The notes beneath the pieces are model-generated. The model saw nothing but the letters and a program-made list of their open reading frames with translations. It was not told where the DNA came from and ran no database searches. Positions 62,322 to 64,000 of a DNA stretch of 64,000 nucleotides are shown here, in pieces. Each line of letters begins with the position of its first letter. The first letter of the stretch is position 1. Made by a program: the position numbers and the translations under genes. Source of the DNA: Verrucomicrobium sp. BvORR106 (GTDB taxonomy: Bacteria; Verrucomicrobiota; Verrucomicrobiia; Verrucomicrobiales; Verrucomicrobiaceae); NCBI RefSeq assembly GCF_000739655.1, contig NZ_BATR01000104.1, forward strand, positions 62,001-126,000. The letters are read 5' to 3'.

Positions 62322-62644
62322 GAAGCCACATACGCGGGCCAGCCTTGGTGATTTTGTTGCGGGTAACTATCCGACTACAAGTCGGCAAAAGAGTATCACC
62401 TGAGGTTTCAAGCGGCGGTGTGTGATGTGCTGGCGAGGCGCTCTTGGGGGTCGCAAAAAGGAGAAGGACTGCATGATGGAGAAGGTTGCAGGGTGGTTTC
62501 TCACAATTGATAGGCACCATAGAGGGCGATATCCACAATAGGAGGCGCAAAAGAGAGAAAATTGCTGTAAATGCGATAATAAGGAGTTGCTTTTCTGATG
62601 GAGTCTGTGAAAATTGAGAAATCAACCGCGCGGCACTATCAGCT
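62322..62644. other. Divergent intergenic promoter region
   Basis: Between the ceramidase-like operon and the PEP-CTERM gene. The right half (about 62500-62640) is AT-rich and should contain the promoters; GATAAT at 62575-62580 is a possible -10 for the plus strand, but I see no -35 at the right distance. No coding frame is convincing. Confidence 0.35.
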
Positions 62645-63469
62645 ATGAGATTCTCCTTCCTGACCACCTTGGCTACCCTTCTGTTGGGTGCCTCCCTTCC
62701 TGCAGCGGAGTCGGTAGATATTGAGTTCGACAACTTCTCCGGGAATCAAACCGGGACGCTGCAAGATCTCGGCCCGTACTACCAGTCCTCGGTGATGAAG
62801 TTCACCAATGTGGCGAGCGTGGGAAATGTGTCAGTCGATCTCCGCGTGACGGCCTCTGCTTGGGGCACCTACGCTTTCACCGGTCACCTGCCTGACTACA
62901 GCCAAAACTCCGCTCAGCCCAACGGCGACCTGGGCCTCTACTACACGGCCACTTCCTACGGTTCAGGTGGGTTGCACTACACGCTGGAGTTTTTCAAAGG
63001 TGGCACGAATTTTAGCACCACCTTTACGGTGAGTCAGTTTGACCTGCTCATCTATGATGTGGACGGCGAGGCCAGGCAAACGGAGGCCTTCCGCGCCTAT
63101 CTATCTGACGGTTTGACCTCTTACCGTCTGGCAGACAGCCCGAACAGTGTGTCGGCTTCCTACTTCACCAACGGAGTTCTCTTCAGCGGTCCTGGCTACA
63201 ACATCGCGGAGACCGACCCCTCGGCCGCAGCCATCCTGACCTATAACAACACCAACAAGATCACGCTCGACTTCGAGTCGAAAACAACCGGTGGCTCCTT
63301 GCCCAACGGCATCTTCACCGCCATTGACGGGGACTTGAGCCTTCTCAAGGGGGACACGAGTGATTTCGGCACTCCAGTCGCAGTGCCTGAGCCTTCCGGT
63401 TTGGTGTTTATCGCGGCAGCCGGCATGGTGCTGGTGCTGCGCCGTAAGCGCCGTGCGACTGCTGATTGA
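62645..63469 (+). CDS. Small PEP-CTERM surface protein
   Basis: 274 residues. Signal MRFSFLTTLATLLLGASLPA, then a beta-rich mature domain rich in Tyr, Thr and Ser (for example YYQSSVMKFTNVASVGNVSV; GLYYTATSYGSGGLHYTLEF). The end VPEPSGLVFIAAAGMVLVLR followed by RKRRATAD is a canonical PEP-CTERM signal. It belongs to the small-secreted PEP-CTERM class, which I cannot assign to a function. It is a likely client of the exosortase near 10.4-11.8 kb or another one elsewhere. A strong terminator follows. Confidence 0.87.
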   Translation: MRFSFLTTLATLLLGASLPAAESVDIEFDNFSGNQTGTLQDLGPYYQSSVMKFTNVASVGNVSVDLRVTASAWGTYAFTGHLPDYSQNSAQPNGDLGLYYTATSYGSGGLHYTLEFFKGGTNFSTTFTVSQFDLLIYDVDGEARQTEAFRAYLSDGLTSYRLADSPNSVSASYFTNGVLFSGPGYNIAETDPSAAAILTYNNTNKITLDFESKTTGGSLPNGIFTAIDGDLSLLKGDTSDFGTPVAVPEPSGLVFIAAAGMVLVLRRKRRATAD

Positions 63470-63490
63470 TCGTCGCGCGTGAAAAGACTT

Positions 63491-63529
63491 CGCCTGGTCC
63501 ACGTTGCGTGGCCAGGCGTTTTTTGTTTT
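63491..63529 (+). terminator. Intrinsic terminator of the PEP-CTERM gene
   Basis: Stem CGCCTGGTCCACG with CGTGG-CCAGGCG (63491-63518, one bulge), followed by TTTTTTGTTTT. It lies 22 bp after the stop codon. Confidence 0.9.
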
Positions 63530-63596
63530 CTGGTCAAACGACTGGGAGCTTGGTCCTTTGGGCTTGCAGGGGCTGAGGATGTGGCGAAAAAAGGGC

Positions 63597-64000
63597 ATGC
63601 GGATTTCGCTCGCCTAAGGGGAAGGAAAGCTTGGGTTTGACCTTCCTGACCATGGGGTCACGGTTATCGAGCCCTCGCATCGGCCGGGTCTCCGTGACGA
63701 GAGAGGTGGGATGGAGCAGGCGTTGGCGTCTCCTATTGGGTGTGCTCCTCTGCGGGAGGGGCTCACTCCGGGGGCTTCGGTTTGCATTGTTTTTACGGAT
63801 ATCACGCGGGCGACGCCCAACCACCGCATCATACCCTGGCTCCTGGACTGGTTGGGTGCCGCTGGTGTGGAGAGGGAGGCCATCACGCTCCTCAATTCCA
63901 CCGGAACTCACCGGGGGAATACGCAACAAGAGCTGGAGGGGATGCTGACGCCAGAGGTGGTCAGAGGCTATCGGGTGATCAATCACGATTGTCATGCCCA
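63597..64000 (+). pseudogene. larA-like gene (nickel-pincer racemase family), partial, with in-frame stop at codon 7
   Basis: From the ATG at 63597 the frame reads M-R-I-S-L-A, then TAA (63615-63617), then GEGKLGFDLPDHGVTVIEPS and on to the window edge. Family N-termini have Y-G here, so one base change (TAC or TAT to TAA) would explain the stop. Further on come ALASPIGCAPLREGLTPGAS, IVFTDITRATPNHRIIPWLL, TLLNSTGTHRGNTQQELEGM and YRVINHDCHA, matching the LarA N-terminal domain (DUF2088). Restart at the ATG at 63711 would lose ~38 residues. Called a pseudogene tentatively; sequencing error or a frame fix cannot be excluded. Confidence 0.7.

Noticed and set aside
1-64000. tRNA, rRNA or CRISPR features
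   Set aside because: No T-loop GGTTCGA-type words in cloverleaf context, no rRNA sequence and no regularly spaced direct repeats with unique spacers were noticed while reading.

Overview
The window looks like a chromosomal piece of a GC-rich member of the Verrucomicrobiota (Verrucomicrobiaceae-like). This is inferred from the gene families: PVC-type ThuA/dehydrogenase/cytochrome proteins, a DUF1587/1592/1588/1585 cytochrome protein, DUF1080, PEP-CTERM surface proteins with autotransporter-associated repeats, an exosortase, GxxExxY, and many secreted enzymes with Sec or Tat signals. Genes are short operons on both strands, without phage or plasmid blocks. I saw no rRNA, tRNA or CRISPR array.

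Layout. 1-1.4 kb: end of a PQQ-like propeller gene and two hypothetical genes. 1.6-2.9 kb: RsmA fused to a Nudix hydrolase. 2.9-3.8 kb: a REP-associated tyrosine transposase between inverted triple-hairpin repeats. 4-9.5 kb: a Tat-exported TIM-barrel sugar isomerase-like protein, two small hypotheticals and SecA. 9.7-15.7 kb (minus): alpha/beta hydrolase, VIT-vWA protein with PEP-CTERM tail, exosortase and a small secreted protein, probably one sorting system. 15.8-18.8 kb: membrane protein, XRE/MmyB-like regulator with candidate operator, FAD dehydrogenase. 19-22.4 kb (minus): phospholipid operon (CDP-alcohol phosphatidyltransferase, PlsC-like, CdsA-like). 22.5-25.4 kb: polA. 25.5-26.4 kb: SdpR/SdpI-like pair. 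26.6-32.3 kb: a 1918-residue repeat adhesin-like PEP-CTERM protein.

32.4-35.4 kb: DUF1080, a hypothetical and an amidohydrolase. 35.5-40.6 kb: a 1699-residue protein with a ThuA domain at each end. 40.6-41.2 kb: a GxxExxY (PD-(D/E)XK-fold) gene between inverted ATTAGTGTCAAT-type repeats. 41.2-45.6 kb: PEP-hydrolase-like TIM barrel, divergent AraC regulator, small membrane protein, FAD oxidoreductase. 45.7-49.8 kb: CobW/ZNG-type GTPase with a perfect palindrome in its first codons, lipoprotein, moaA, SGNH hydrolase, NYN-domain RNase. 49.8-50.6 kb: a 776-bp gene-free AT-rich region (about 37% GC over 49921-50580) between convergent genes, with many TGTGA-type 9-mers resembling DnaA boxes. 50.6-56.3 kb: MBL hydrolase, LamG protein, two coupled oxidoreductases, DUF4112, DUF423. 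56.3-62.3 kb (minus): secreted-enzyme cluster (DUF1592-type cytochrome, Kelch propeller, two ceramidase-like proteins). 62.6-63.5 kb: another PEP-CTERM protein. The right edge holds the start of a larA-like gene with an in-frame stop at codon 7.

The strongest candidates for something undescribed are the GxxExxY inverted-repeat unit, the AT-rich TGTGA-repeat region, the exosortase/VIT operon, and the RAYT with its triple-hairpin repeats. Functions are assigned by reading motifs and overall sequence likeness; no database search was possible.
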